A DNA stretch of 46,755 bases from Methylorubrum populi (GTDB taxonomy: Bacteria; Pseudomonadota; Alphaproteobacteria; Rhizobiales; Beijerinckiaceae), in assembly GCA_020741775.1 (NCBI GenBank), contig DYYG01000018.1:1-46755 (forward strand). The letters run 5' to 3'. A program made the position numbers and the translations under genes. Below the pieces are notes generated by a model. That model was not told where the DNA came from. It searched no databases and was given only the letters and a program-made list of their open reading frames with translations. Below, piece after piece: positions 37,299 through 46,253 of this stretch; the first letter of the stretch is position 1, and every line of letters begins with the position of its first letter.

Positions 37299-38630
37299 AT
37301 GGTTCCGAGCGAAACGGTCACGGATCGTCATAAGATCGTCGTGGTGGGAGGCGGGGCGGCCGGGCTGGAATTGGTGACCAAGCTCGGCAACAAGTACGGC
37401 AAGCGCGGCAAAGCTCACGTCACGCTGGTGGATCGGGCCCGCACCCATATCTGGAAGCCGCTGCTGCATGAGGTGGCTGCCGGCTCGCTCGATATCGGGC
37501 ATCACGCCATCGACTATCTGCACCACGCCCACGCCAATCACTTCCGCTACCGCATCGGTGAGATGACCGGGCTCGACCGGGAGAACCGGGTGATCCAGCT
37601 CGCCGCCAGCCTCGACAGCGAAGGCCGCGAGGTCACGCCCATGCGGACGGTCCCCTACGACACGCTGATCATGGCGGTGGGATCGACCACCAACGATTTC
37701 GGGACGCCCGGCGTCGCCGAACACGCCATCGCGCTCGACACCAAGGAGCAGGCGGTGCGCTTCCACCAGCGCCTCGTCAACGGCATGCTGCGCGCCCACA
37801 CCCAGGAAGGGCCGGTGCGGCCGGGCCAGCTCCACGTCACGGTGATCGGTGCCGGAGCGACCGGTACCGAACTGGCGGCGGAACTCCACCGCACCACCCG
37901 CGAGGTGGCGAGCACCGGTCTCGACAAGATCGACCCGGCCAAGGATCTCAAGATCACCCTGATCGAGGCGGCCGACCGGATCCTGCCGGCGGTGCCGCAG
38001 CGGCTCTCGGCCGAGGTGATGGGCCTGCTCACGAAGATCGGTGTCGAGGTGCGGCTCAAGGCGCGGGTAACGGAGGTGCGCGCCGACGGCGTTCAGCTCG
38101 CCGATGGCGGCTTCATCCCATCCGAGCTCGTGGTGTGGGCGGCCGGCGTGAAGGGGCCCAGCTTCCTCAAGGATCTGGGCGGCCTGGAAACCACCCGCAA
38201 CAATCAGCTCGTCGTCACGCCGACGCTGCAGACGACCCGCGATCCTGACATCTTCGCCATGGGCGACTGCGCCTATCTGATCGACGAGGGATCTGGCACG
38301 CCGATCCCGCCCCGTGCCCAGGCCGCTCACCAGCAGGCCTCGCATCTCTACAGCCAGATCGCCAACAAGCTGGCGGGCAAGCCGCTGAAGCCGTTCCGCT
38401 ACCGCGATTTCGGCTCGCTGGTCTCGCTCGGCGAATACACGGCGGTCGGAAACCTGATGGGCTTCATCCAGGGGAAGAACATGTTCATCGCCGGCTTGTT
38501 CGCCCGGCTGATGTATCGCTCGCTCTACAAGATGCACGAGACGGCGGTGAACGGCTGGTGGAAGACCAGCCTCGACGCCCTGGCGCGGGCGCTCACCCGC
38601 CGCACCGAGCCGCGAGTGAAGTTGCACTGA
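37299..38630 (+). CDS. ndh: Type II NADH dehydrogenase (NDH-2) family FAD oxidoreductase
   Basis: NDH-2 passes electrons from NADH to quinone at the inner membrane without pumping protons. The 443-residue protein has two dinucleotide-binding folds (KIVVVGGGAAGLELVTKLG and VTVIGAGATGTELAAELHR), VVWAAGVKG, the FAD motif DIFAMGDCAYL and the quinone-side RAQAAHQQA. The C-terminus has a hydrophobic amphipathic region (LMGFIQGKNMFIAGLFARLMY) suited to membrane attachment. ATG 37299 has GGGCGAGG upstream. Confidence 0.92.
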   Translation: MVPSETVTDRHKIVVVGGGAAGLELVTKLGNKYGKRGKAHVTLVDRARTHIWKPLLHEVAAGSLDIGHHAIDYLHHAHANHFRYRIGEMTGLDRENRVIQLAASLDSEGREVTPMRTVPYDTLIMAVGSTTNDFGTPGVAEHAIALDTKEQAVRFHQRLVNGMLRAHTQEGPVRPGQLHVTVIGAGATGTELAAELHRTTREVASTGLDKIDPAKDLKITLIEAADRILPAVPQRLSAEVMGLLTKIGVEVRLKARVTEVRADGVQLADGGFIPSELVVWAAGVKGPSFLKDLGGLETTRNNQLVVTPTLQTTRDPDIFAMGDCAYLIDEGSGTPIPPRAQAAHQQASHLYSQIANKLAGKPLKPFRYRDFGSLVSLGEYTAVGNLMGFIQGKNMFIAGLFARLMYRSLYKMHETAVNGWWKTSLDALARALTRRTEPRVKLH

Positions 38631-38714
38631 CGGTCATTCGGCTTGATCCGGCGGGCGAGAGCGTCATGTTCCCGTTCCGCCGGTTCGAGAAGAATGCCGG
38701 CCTAAGGAGATGCC

Positions 38715-39026
38715 ATGATCCTCGTCAGCGTGATGTATCCGAGCGGTGCCGGCACCCGCTTCGATATGGAGTATTATCTCAAGAAGCACATGCCGCTGGT
38801 GAGCGCGCGCTGGACCGCCAAGGGATTGCACGACTACACCATCGTGAAGGGCATCGGTACGCCGGATGGCGGCGAGCCGCCCTATCAGGTCGTGGCGCTG
38901 CTGCGCTTCGAATCCGCTGAGGCGTTCAAGGCCGCTGCGGCGGAGGACGGGACGGAGATCTTCGGGGACATTCCGAATTTCACCGACACGCAGCCGGCGG
39001 TTCAGCTCAGCGATTACGCCGAGTAA
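38715..39026 (+). CDS. EthD family protein
   Basis: A 103-residue dimeric alpha+beta barrel-type protein of the EthD family: ILVSVMYPSGAGTRFDMEYYLKKHMPLV with the conserved Y-x-x-x-H-M-P, then the strand VVALLRFESAEAFKAA. Members are small proteins of unknown catalysis, named from ether degradation. A strong AAGGAG precedes ATG 38715. It lies 84 bp after ndh and 15 bp before the next gene. Confidence 0.88.
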   Translation: MILVSVMYPSGAGTRFDMEYYLKKHMPLVSARWTAKGLHDYTIVKGIGTPDGGEPPYQVVALLRFESAEAFKAAAAEDGTEIFGDIPNFTDTQPAVQLSDYAE

Positions 39027-39041
39027 AAGGTTAAGGGGCCG

Positions 39042-39350
39042 ATGATCGACATCATCAAGCAAATCCAGGATAGGAATCCTGCTCTCGGGACGACGATCAT
39101 CGTGCTGCGCCCCGATTCCCGCGCCCTGTCCGATCCGGAGGTCCTGACGCCGGAGGCGAAGGCGTGGCTCGAAGCGAATGCGCCCGATGCGCGCCTCTCG
39201 CGGGAGACGGTGCTGCTGGCCCCTTATCCCGGAGGTGTGCCGGCAGAGCGCACCGTGACGGTGCTGGCCTTCTCCGATGCCCGCCATCTGGCGGCTTTCG
39301 CCACGGCCTGGACCGCCGATCCCATCGTCGATGACGAAGAGGCCGCTTAA
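39042..39350 (+). CDS. Hypothetical protein after the EthD gene
   Basis: A 102-residue soluble protein (MIDIIKQIQDRNPALGTTIIVLRPD...). The C-terminal strand-helix VTVLAFSDARHLAAFATAW resembles the end of the EthD protein, which suggests a similar small fold. No signal peptide. A GGGG-rich ribosome site lies 5 nt before ATG 39042. It probably shares a transcript with the EthD gene. Family not recognised. Confidence 0.65.
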   Translation: MIDIIKQIQDRNPALGTTIIVLRPDSRALSDPEVLTPEAKAWLEANAPDARLSRETVLLAPYPGGVPAERTVTVLAFSDARHLAAFATAWTADPIVDDEEAA

Positions 39351-39358
39351 GGGGCAGC

Positions 39359-39384
39359 GGGCCGCCTTCCCAGGCGGCCCCTTG
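39359..39384. terminator. Probable terminator between the plus-strand genes and the chemoreceptor
   Basis: GGGCCGCC (39359-39366) and GGCGGCCC (39373-39380) form an 8-bp stem with a 6-nt loop, followed by CTTG. The T-run is weak, but the convergent position fits a terminator. Confidence 0.6.
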
Positions 39385-39389
39385 TCGTA

Positions 39390-40763
39390 TCAGGCGGTCT
39401 CGGTGATCTGGCCGGCGGCCTTGATCATGTCCCTCATGGCGGCCGTCGCGGCCTGATAGGCCGGGGTGCCGACATCCCAATCACTCCGGCCGATGGCTTG
39501 CACCATGCGCTCGGCCTGCTCATGCGCGGTGGCTTCGGCCCTCAGGAAGGCTTCCGCCGCCTGAGCCCGTGCCGGATCGGAGCGGAGGGCTTCCGCCACT
39601 TGGCGGGCGGCACGGCCGCGCAGCACGGCTGCGGCGGGATCGGCGGTGGCCGAACCGAGCAGAATCGTTGCCAGACCCCGCTTCCACAGGCCGATATCCG
39701 CCGGCAGGCGCACCAGCTCGTAGAAATCGAGGCCGGTCGCATCGGCCAGGGCCGCCTGGGCGATCGTCTCCGCCTTGGTGAGCCGCTTGGTGATGCCGTC
39801 GATCTCCGTGCGGGTCTTGGCGGCCTTCTCGGCAATGCTCTGGACGCTGCGGGAGATTTCCGATGTCGCACTGCGCTGCTGAGTGATGGTCACGGCGAGC
39901 GCCGTATTCATCTCGCTCGTCTGCGCGATGCGCTCCGCCGCGCCTTCGACCCGGCTCCCGAGGGTCTCGACCACGGAACTGCCGCCCGCCACCGCCGTGC
40001 GGCTTTCATCGACGGCGCGGGCAATCTGGCTCATCTCGCTCTGGAGCGTATTGAGCCAGGTGCGGATCTGCTCGGTCGAGCGGGCGGTCTGCCCGGAAAG
40101 CGATTTCACCTCGGCGGCCACCACCGAGAAGCCGCGCCCGGCCTCGCCGGCCCGTGCCGCTTCGATCGTGGCATTGAGCGCGAGCAGGTTGGTCTGGCTC
40201 GAAATCGTGGCGATGGTGCTCGCCATGGTCCCGATCTCGGCAATGGCATTCTGGAGGAGCTGAAGGCGCTCGTCGATCTGATGGGTGCGATCACGGATCG
40301 CATCCATGGCCGAGCGGGCGTTGCCGACATCGGCCATGCAGGCCGTCATGGCCTCGCGCGCCGCGGAAGCACTGGTTCCGGCCAATTCCGATGATTCGGC
40401 GACCTCGGCGATGGAGGCGACCATTTCCTCGATGGCGCTGGCGATGGTCTGGGTCGATTGCGCGACCTCACCGACATCGTAGGTCGTCCAGCCGATATTG
40501 ATGGCGCCTTCCGACGCCTCTTTGGCGACGGCGGCGAGGTTGGCCCGCTCCGTCTGCAATTCCTTCCGACGCGTCCGGTCGAGGTCGACCAGGGCGGTGC
40601 TGACGGCGGATCCGGTGTCCAACGCCGTGTCGAACGCCGAGCGGTCGGCGAGACGTTTGATCGCGGTGAGCAGGCGCTCCTCATGGCTGCGGTCTATCGC
40701 GGCGGCCTCGGCAAGCACCGGAGTCGGCGATTGCGTATGAGAGCGGAGCTTGAGTGGAAACAT
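39390..40763 (-). CDS. Cytosolic methyl-accepting chemotaxis protein
   Basis: A 457-residue chemoreceptor with no membrane segment or recognised sensor domain. Helical coiled-coil arms flank the signalling tip (residues about 184-219: [35 protein letters not shown]), the conserved site of CheA/CheW contact. A 100-residue C-terminal helical extension follows the adaptation arm ([18 protein letters not shown]..). Residues 1-70 are a short helical head. It should sense a cytoplasmic signal and act with CheA/CheW encoded elsewhere. I start at ATG 40763; TTG 40781 is an alternative. Confidence 0.9.
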   Translation of the reverse strand: MFPLKLRSHTQSPTPVLAEAAAIDRSHEERLLTAIKRLADRSAFDTALDTGSAVSTALVDLDRTRRKELQTERANLAAVAKEASEGAINIGWTTYDVGEVAQSTQTIASAIEEMVASIAEVAESSELAGTSASAAREAMTACMADVGNARSAMDAIRDRTHQIDERLQLLQNAIAEIGTMASTIATISSQTNLLALNATIEAARAGEAGRGFSVVAAEVKSLSGQTARSTEQIRTWLNTLQSEMSQIARAVDESRTAVAGGSSVVETLGSRVEGAAERIAQTSEMNTALAVTITQQRSATSEISRSVQSIAEKAAKTRTEIDGITKRLTKAETIAQAALADATGLDFYELVRLPADIGLWKRGLATILLGSATADPAAAVLRGRAARQVAEALRSDPARAQAAEAFLRAEATAHEQAERMVQAIGRSDWDVGTPAYQAATAAMRDMIKAAGQITETA

Positions 40764-41055
40764 GCGAGTGAAAGGCCTCAATGTTCCTTATCGGTTCCTG
40801 TCCGGAAACGCTTCTGGAACCGACTTCCCAAGTTTTTGAAGCAGCTCTTAGAGTAAGTCTGCTTCTTGCAGACATTACACTCCCGGACCTTTAATCATTC
40901 TTCTCGCAATTCCGTTAAAATTATCTTGAAGGGTTTTTTCAATTGCGTGTCGAAGCGAATTTGCGCTTCGCTGGACGACCGAAGATTTCACTTCAAGCCA
41001 CACTGCCACCTGTAGGATTGTGCATGTGCAGCGAGCGGTTGCGGCGCAAAATCGT

Positions 41056-41074
41056 TATGCTCAGTCTCAGCATA
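41056..41074. promoter_or_regulatory. NadQ-like operator 1 upstream of nadA
   Basis: TATGCTCA-GTC-TCAGCATA is an imperfect palindrome with 7 of 8 arm positions paired. It shares ATGCT...AGCAT with the second site 60 bp downstream. Confidence 0.6.
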
Positions 41075-41115
41075 TCTGGACAAGGCGAGGTCCGACCCCT
41101 AAGTTAGACGGCGCA

Positions 41116-41132
41116 ATGCTCATTTTGAGCAT
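41116..41132. promoter_or_regulatory. NadQ-like operator 2 near the nadA ribosome site
   Basis: ATGCTCA-TTT-TGAGCAT is a perfect palindrome ending 2 nt before the AAGGAG ribosome site. NadQ, the NAD-synthesis repressor of Hyphomicrobiales, is recalled to bind a TTATGCTC/GAGCATAA palindrome at nadABC. Confidence 0.68.
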
Positions 41133-41145
41133 AAAGGAGCGCGCC

Positions 41146-42192
41146 ATGTCGCAGGCAGGATCCGCCCTTTCCGAGCTGACCCGCCGGACTCTACCGCTGC
41201 CCGACATCTATGCGCGGGTGAGCCGTCATGTGCCCGCCATCGAGTGGCCGGCCCTGGCACCCGACGTCGAAGCGATCCTGGCGCTGAAACGCGAGCGGAA
41301 CGCCGTGGTTCTCGCTCACAACTACCAGGCGCCCGAAATCTTCCACACCGTGGCGGACATCGTTGGCGACAGCCTTGCGCTCGCCCGCGAGGCGGAGCGG
41401 GTCGATGCGGATGTGATCGTGCTGGCCGGCGTCCACTTCATGGCGGAGACCGCCAAGCTGCTGAACCCGAAGAAGACCGTGCTGATGCCCGATATGGCCG
41501 CCGGCTGCTCGCTGGCCGATTCGATCACGGCCGCCGACGTGCGGGCCCTGAAGGCCAAGTATCCGGGCGTGCCGGTGGTGACCTACGTCAACACCTCCGC
41601 CGCGGTGAAGGCGGAATCGGATGTCTGCTGCACCTCCGGCAATGCCGCCGACGTCGTGCGGTCCTTGGGTGTGCCGCGCGTCCTGATGATCCCGGACGAA
41701 TTCCTGGCCCGCAACGTCCAGCAGCAGGTGCCTGAGGTCGAGATGCTGACCTGGGCCGGTCATTGCGAGGTGCATGAGCGCTTCACCCCGGCCGATATCG
41801 CGGACGTGCGCGACAGCTATCCCGGCATCACCGTGATCGCCCATCCGGAATGCCCGCCGGAGGTGGTGGAAGCCTCGGACTTCTCCGGCTCGACGGCGAT
41901 GATGATGAACTACGTCACCGAGAAGCGGCCTTCCCAGGTCGTCCTCGTGACCGAGTGCTCGATGGCCGACAACATCGCGGTTGCTAATCCCGACATCGAG
42001 TTCATCAAGCCCTGCAACATGTGCCCGCACATGAAGCGGATCAGCCTGCGCAATATCCGTCACGCCCTTGAGACGATGACCCACGAGATCACCGTCGAGG
42101 AGGGGCTGGCCGAGCGGGCCCGGCAGGCGGTCGAGCGGATGCTCGCCGTCAAGCCGACCCAGACCGTCACCCCGAAGCCCGTGGCCGCCTGA
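41146..42192 (+). CDS. nadA: Quinolinate synthase A
   Basis: NadA joins iminoaspartate and dihydroxyacetone phosphate into quinolinate, the second step of de novo NAD synthesis. The 348-residue protein has [65 protein letters not shown] and [15 protein letters not shown], which include the cysteine ligands of its [4Fe-4S] cluster. ATG 41146 has AAGGAG 7 nt upstream. It is the first gene of nadABC, and its stop overlaps the nadB start (TGATG). Confidence 0.97.
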   Translation: MSQAGSALSELTRRTLPLPDIYARVSRHVPAIEWPALAPDVEAILALKRERNAVVLAHNYQAPEIFHTVADIVGDSLALAREAERVDADVIVLAGVHFMAETAKLLNPKKTVLMPDMAAGCSLADSITAADVRALKAKYPGVPVVTYVNTSAAVKAESDVCCTSGNAADVVRSLGVPRVLMIPDEFLARNVQQQVPEVEMLTWAGHCEVHERFTPADIADVRDSYPGITVIAHPECPPEVVEASDFSGSTAMMMNYVTEKRPSQVVLVTECSMADNIAVANPDIEFIKPCNMCPHMKRISLRNIRHALETMTHEITVEEGLAERARQAVERMLAVKPTQTVTPKPVAA

Positions 42193-43721
42193 TGAGCGTC
42201 TTCGCCCGCAGCCCCGCCGACCGGGTGATCGTGGTCGGCGCCGGGGTGGCCGGTCTCGCCACCGCCCTGCGCCTCGCGCCGCGACCCGTTACCCTCATCA
42301 CCGCCGCCCCCCTGGGGAGCGGCACCGCCACGGGATGGGCGCAGGGCGGCATCGCCGCCGCCGTCGGCGCCGATGATGCGCCGCATCTGCACGCGGCGGA
42401 TACGGAGGCGGCGGGAGCCGGGCTCACCGAGTCGGACGTGGCCCTGCGGGTGGCGCAGGCCGGCCCGGGCCTCGTCGATTGGCTTGTCGGCCTCGGCACC
42501 GGCTTCGACCGGGACGGGGAGGGCGCGCTGGCGCTCGGCCTCGAAGCCGCCCATGGCCGCCGCCGCATCGTGCGGGCGAAGGGCGACTCGACCGGGCGCA
42601 CCGTGCTCGACGCCCTGGTGCGGGTCGTCCAAGCGACGCCCTCCATCGAGGTCCTCGTCGCCGGCCTGCACGGCCTGCTTCAGGACAGCGACGGACAGGT
42701 GCGCGGCGTGATCTGCGAGCGGGACGGCGCCTCCTTCCGCCTTCCCGCACGGGCCGTCGTGCTGGCGACAGGCGGGCTGGGGGGGCTCTACGCCTCCACC
42801 ACCAATCCGCGCGGTGCCCTCGGCCGTGGCCTGCTGGCGGCGGCGCGGGCCGGCGCCACCCTGCGCGACCTCGAATTCGTGCAGTTCCACCCGACCGCCA
42901 TCGCCGCCGGCCGCGATCCGATGCCGCTCGCGACGGAGGCGCTGCGGGGGGAGGGCGCTGTGCTGATCGACGAGAACGGTGAGCGGATCATGGCCGGTGT
43001 CACGGGCGGCGATCTCGCTCCCCGGGACGTGGTGGCGCGCGGCATCTTCCAGGCGCTCGCCCGGGGCCGCACCGTGTTCCTCGACGCCCGCGGCAGCCTC
43101 GGTGCCCGCATGCCGACGCGCTTTCCGACCGTGGCGGCACTCTGTGCCGAGGCCGGCATCGATCCCGCCCTTCAGCCGATTCCGGTGCGGCCGGCGGCGC
43201 ATTACCACATGGGTGGCATCCTCGTGGACGCCGCCGGACGCAGCTCCGTTCCGGGCCTGTGGGCCTGCGGCGAGGTCGCTTCCACCGGCCTGCACGGGGC
43301 GAACCGGCTCGCCAGCAACTCGCTCCTCGAAGCGCTGGCTTTCGCCCCGCGAATCGCCGAATCCATCGGCGACGCCCCGGCCTCCTCGGATGCGGACCGG
43401 CCGCCGCCGCTGCCGGAGATCCGTGCCGAGGATCCGCAGATGCTGGCCGAGGTGCGCGGCCTGATGGAGCGCCATGTCGGCGTCGTCCGCGACGAAGCCG
43501 GCCTGATGCAGGCCGTCTCGCACCTCACGGATCTGGCGGAGCGCGGCAGCGACGCGGCGCAGACGGGTCTTCTGATTGCCCGGTCCGCCCTCGATCGGCG
43601 CGAGAGCCGCGGCGCCCATTGGCGCAGCGATTATCCGGGGCAGCTCGTTCCCCGTCACGCCGTCACCACGCTCGCCCCGAGCGACGCGCCCCGCGCGGTT
43701 CAGGAACTCACCGATGCCTGA
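42192..43721 (+). CDS. nadB: L-aspartate oxidase
   Basis: NadB oxidises L-aspartate to iminoaspartate with FAD for NadA to use. The 509-residue protein has a Rossmann start (VIVVGAGVAGLATALRLAPR), GWAQGGIAAAVGADDAPHLHAADTEAAGAGL, FVQFHPTAIA, the active-site RPAAHYHMGGI, and GLHGANRLASNSLLEALAF. Length is slightly below the E. coli enzyme. It overlaps nadA by one base and nadC by 8 bases, which indicates coupled translation. Confidence 0.97.
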   Translation: MSVFARSPADRVIVVGAGVAGLATALRLAPRPVTLITAAPLGSGTATGWAQGGIAAAVGADDAPHLHAADTEAAGAGLTESDVALRVAQAGPGLVDWLVGLGTGFDRDGEGALALGLEAAHGRRRIVRAKGDSTGRTVLDALVRVVQATPSIEVLVAGLHGLLQDSDGQVRGVICERDGASFRLPARAVVLATGGLGGLYASTTNPRGALGRGLLAAARAGATLRDLEFVQFHPTAIAAGRDPMPLATEALRGEGAVLIDENGERIMAGVTGGDLAPRDVVARGIFQALARGRTVFLDARGSLGARMPTRFPTVAALCAEAGIDPALQPIPVRPAAHYHMGGILVDAAGRSSVPGLWACGEVASTGLHGANRLASNSLLEALAFAPRIAESIGDAPASSDADRPPPLPEIRAEDPQMLAEVRGLMERHVGVVRDEAGLMQAVSHLTDLAERGSDAAQTGLLIARSALDRRESRGAHWRSDYPGQLVPRHAVTTLAPSDAPRAVQELTDA

Positions 43722-44574
43722 CGATGCCCTGCTGCCGCTGCCGCGCCTCCTCGTCGAGCCGGTGGTCCGGGCCGCCCTGCTCGAAGATCTCGGCCGCGCC
43801 GGGGATATCACCACCGATGCCATCGTCCCTGCGGGCGAGCGCATGGAGGCGGTCATCGCCTCGCGGCAAGAGGGCGTGATCGCCGGCACGGATGCGGCCG
43901 CCATCGCCTTCGCGCTGGTCGATCCGAGCCTTTCGGTCGCGATCGAGCGCGGCGACGGCGCCCGCGTCGCGCCGGGCGATACGGTGATCCGCCTCTCCGG
44001 CCCGGCCCGCGCCGTGCTGACGGCGGAGCGGGTCGCCCTCAACCTGCTCTGCCGCCTGAGCGGCGTCGCCACGGCGACGGCCTCCCTGGTCGAGGCCGCG
44101 CGGCCTCACGGCAGGGCGCGAATCGTCTGCACCCGCAAGACGACACCTGGCCTGCGGGCGCTAGAGAAGCATGCGGTCCGGGCCGGCGGGGGCTCGAACC
44201 ATCGCTTCGGTCTCGACGATGCCGTGCTGATCAAGGACAACCACGTCGCCGTCGCGGGCGGCATCGTCCCGGCCATCGAGCGCGCGCGCGCGCGGACGGG
44301 ACACCTCGTGAAGATCGAGGTCGAAGTCGATACGCTGGCCCAGCTCGAAGAGGCGCTCTCGGTTGGCGCCGATGCCGTTCTCCTCGACAATATGAGCCCC
44401 GAGACCCTGCGGGAGGCGGTGCGCATGGTCGACGGGCGGGCGCTGACGGAGGCATCGGGACGCATCAACCGCGACACCGTCGGCGCCGTCGCCGCCTCAG
44501 GCGTCGATCTCATCTCCGTCGGCTGGATCACTCACAGTTCGGCGATCATCGATCTCGGGCTCGACGCGGCCTAG
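43714..44574 (+). CDS. nadC: Nicotinate-nucleotide pyrophosphorylase (quinolinate phosphoribosyltransferase)
   Basis: NadC converts quinolinate and PRPP to nicotinate mononucleotide, the entry to the shared NAD pathway. The 286-residue protein shows LLEDLGRAGDITTDAIVPAG, LSGVATAT, CTRKTTPGLRALEKHAVRAGGGSNHRFGLDDAVLIKDNHV, IEVEVDTLAQLEEAL, LLDNMSPETLREAV and EASGRINRDTVGAVAASGVDLISVGWITHS. ATG 43714 lies inside the nadB end. The last 78 bp overlap the end of the GNAT gene on the other strand. Confidence 0.97.
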   Translation: MPDDALLPLPRLLVEPVVRAALLEDLGRAGDITTDAIVPAGERMEAVIASRQEGVIAGTDAAAIAFALVDPSLSVAIERGDGARVAPGDTVIRLSGPARAVLTAERVALNLLCRLSGVATATASLVEAARPHGRARIVCTRKTTPGLRALEKHAVRAGGGSNHRFGLDDAVLIKDNHVAVAGGIVPAIERARARTGHLVKIEVEVDTLAQLEEALSVGADAVLLDNMSPETLREAVRMVDGRALTEASGRINRDTVGAVAASGVDLISVGWITHSSAIIDLGLDAA

Positions 44575-45036
44575 CCCGTCCTTGCGCATCCGAAAGCGGC
44601 GAAACGGCTGCTCGTTTCGGATGACGGTTTCCGCCTCAACGACGTGAAAGCCCTGCGCTTCGAAGAACGGCCTTGCGGTCAGGCTCACCTCGGCCCGCAA
44701 CGCGTTCAGTCCAAGGGCGATGGCTGTGGTTTCCACCTGTCGCAGCAGCCTCCGCGCCACGCCCGAACGACGGTGAGCCGGGTGGGCGTAGAGCATGACG
44801 AGGTGGCCATCGCCGCCGAGATCGACGAAGCCGACGATGTCCGCGCCGAATCGAGCAACCCAGCGCTCGCGATCCAGCAGCGGAGCGGCCCAGGCTGAAT
44901 GATCGACCCGGGACCACGCCTCGATTTGCGCCGGATTGTAATCGGCTGCAGCGATCTCGCGCACCGAGCGTTGAAACACGGCGATGACGGCATCCAGGTC
45001 TCTGTCGTCATACCGGGCGATGATCACGCCTGACAT
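44497..45036 (-). CDS. GNAT family N-acetyltransferase
   Basis: A 179-residue protein with the acetyl-CoA fold: MSGVIIARYDDRDLDAVIAVFQRSVREIA at the start, motif A as LVMLYAHPAHRRSGVARRLLRQVE, and FFEAQGFHVVEAETV. It resembles the YafP/PhnO-like group that acetylates small amines or toxins; the substrate is not known. ATG 45036 is used. The C-terminal tail (GRVEPEIDDRRTVSDPADGDEIDA) overlaps the 3' end of nadC in the antisense direction, so the fold itself ends before the overlap. Confidence 0.87.
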   Translation of the reverse strand: MSGVIIARYDDRDLDAVIAVFQRSVREIAAADYNPAQIEAWSRVDHSAWAAPLLDRERWVARFGADIVGFVDLGGDGHLVMLYAHPAHRRSGVARRLLRQVETTAIALGLNALRAEVSLTARPFFEAQGFHVVEAETVIRNEQPFRRFRMRKDGLGRVEPEIDDRRTVSDPADGDEIDA

Positions 45037-45368
45037 CGGCTTCTCGCCCCCGTGACACCGTTCTCGGCCGCTCTCGCCGGCAATACGCTCGCACGCTCGT
45101 GCGCCACTCCAACGAAATCTAAGCAGCGCATTCGAGGGGGAGCGACGAGAGTTCGGACAGGCATTCCCTGCGGCTCGGCTCTTGGTTAATAAAGCCAAGC
45201 TGCCATGGTGTTGCCACGCGGTCACGAGCGTGGCCGAAGCGGCATTGCAACACAAATCAAGCTTGGCTTTAGCCCCGGAGCGTTTACGCGTTGGCGAGGG
45301 TCCGCACGGCACCGTGCGGCGGTTATTCCACCGCGTTCCCTGATCATTGCCCGCCTCGAGAGGCCCTG
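45037..45368. other. Divergent region between the GNAT and L,D-transpeptidase genes
   Basis: A 332-base gap that must carry promoters for both directions. TTGGTTAATAAAG near 45181 is a local AT-rich stretch. I see no operator, RNA gene or convincing small frame. Confidence 0.5.
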
Positions 45369-46028
45369 ATGCGCCGTTTCGTCATCGCCCTGGGTGGGTT
45401 TGCCTGCGCGACGGTTGCGCTCGCAAGCCCTGCCTCTGCCTATGAGATTGACCCGCTCACCCGCCAGCCGCTGACCGATGTCCTGACCGTGCGCGTCCGG
45501 CCGCAGAATGTGGCGCCCACCGCTAACGCGGCGCTGCCGGCCGATCCGCTGCAGCAGGATCCGGCGGCGGCGGTGCCGCAGGCCTCGGCCATCGCCCGCG
45601 AGATCGTGCCCTATTCGGGCCCCCACGCGCCGGGCACCATCGTCGTCTCGACCGCCGAGCGGCGGCTGTACCTCGTGATGCCCAACGGCGAGGCCCTGCG
45701 CTACGGCGTCGGTGTCGGCCGGCCCGGTTTCACCTGGGGCGGCGCCCAGACCATCACCATGAAGCGCGAATGGCCGGATTGGCGCCCGCCGGCCGAGATG
45801 CTGCGCCGTCGCCCCGATCTGCCGCGCTACATGAAGGGCGGTATCGAGAACCCGCTCGGCGCCCGCGCCATGTATCTCGGCAACACGATCTACCGCATCC
45901 ACGGCTCCAACGAGCCGGAGACGATCGGCACCGCCGTGTCCTCGGGCTGCATCCGCATGACCAACGAGGACGTGGCGGATCTCTACGGCCGGGTGAAGGT
46001 CGGCGCGCGGGTCATCGTCCAGCGCTGA
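45369..46028 (+). CDS. L,D-transpeptidase (YkuD domain)
   Basis: L,D-transpeptidases form 3-3 cross-links in peptidoglycan or attach proteins to it, in the periplasm. The 219-residue protein has a signal peptide (MRRFVIALGGFACATVALASPASA) and a YkuD domain (IVVSTAERRLYLVMPNGEALRYGVGVGRPGF..). The active site is HGSNEPETIGTAVSSGCIRM, with His178 and Cys194. The dozen Pro/Ala residues before the domain form a linker. I start at ATG 45369. A perfect terminator follows. Confidence 0.93.
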   Translation: MRRFVIALGGFACATVALASPASAYEIDPLTRQPLTDVLTVRVRPQNVAPTANAALPADPLQQDPAAAVPQASAIAREIVPYSGPHAPGTIVVSTAERRLYLVMPNGEALRYGVGVGRPGFTWGGAQTITMKREWPDWRPPAEMLRRRPDLPRYMKGGIENPLGARAMYLGNTIYRIHGSNEPETIGTAVSSGCIRMTNEDVADLYGRVKVGARVIVQR

Positions 46029-46047
46029 TCGTTCCTGTCAGGGAATA

Positions 46048-46083
46048 CGAAAAGGGGCCGGCAGCAATGCCGGCCCCTTTTCG
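46048..46083 (+). terminator. Intrinsic terminator after the L,D-transpeptidase gene
   Basis: A perfect 15-bp inverted repeat (46048-46062 and 46069-46083) around AGCAAT, with AAAAGGGGCCGGC arms. It reads the same from both strands and can also end the minus-strand gene at 46116. Confidence 0.93.
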
Positions 46084-46115
46084 TTTGTCCTCCGTCCTGC
46101 CGGTGGGGCGGCGTC

Positions 46116-46253
46116 TCAGCCGATCAGGAGAAGGTCGAGGACGATGGCGGCCATGCCGCCGGCCACGGCCAGGCCCAGCAGCACGACGCTGCTGAGCTGA
46201 TCGACGCTGTCCACGTCCTGTCCGGCACGGTGATGAAAATCTGTGGCTGCCAT
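46116..46253 (-). CDS. Small membrane protein (45 aa)
   Basis: ATG 46253 opens a 45-residue frame on the minus strand. A polar N-terminal half (MAATDFHHRAGQDVDSVDQL) is followed by one hydrophobic helix (SSVVLLGLAVAGGMAAIVLDLLLIG) reaching the C-terminus. It is too short for most gene callers, yet codon use and the clean amphiphilic layout suggest a real gene. No family is known. It lies just before the bidirectional terminator. Confidence 0.55.
   Translation of the reverse strand: MAATDFHHRAGQDVDSVDQLSSVVLLGLAVAGGMAAIVLDLLLIG

Larger units (their letters stand above)
40764..41145. other. AT-rich divergent region between the chemoreceptor and nadA
   Basis: This 382-base gap holds a CtrA-like near-match (TTAA-N7-TTGA, 40915-40929) toward the chemoreceptor and a perfect hairpin CGAAGCG/CGCTTCG (40951-40970). 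It also holds the two NadQ-like operators at 41056 and 41116 toward nadA. No protein-like frame is visible. Confidence 0.5.

Noticed and set aside
42060..44072. 670-codon minus-strand frame opposite nadB/nadC
   Set aside because: NadB and NadC motifs on the plus strand are unmistakable; the reverse frame has no start signal or protein-like pattern.
44280..44296. CGCGCGCGCGCG run inside nadC as a phase-variable repeat
   Set aside because: It encodes conserved-length Arg-Ala repeats in frame in a high-GC genome; no sign of switching.
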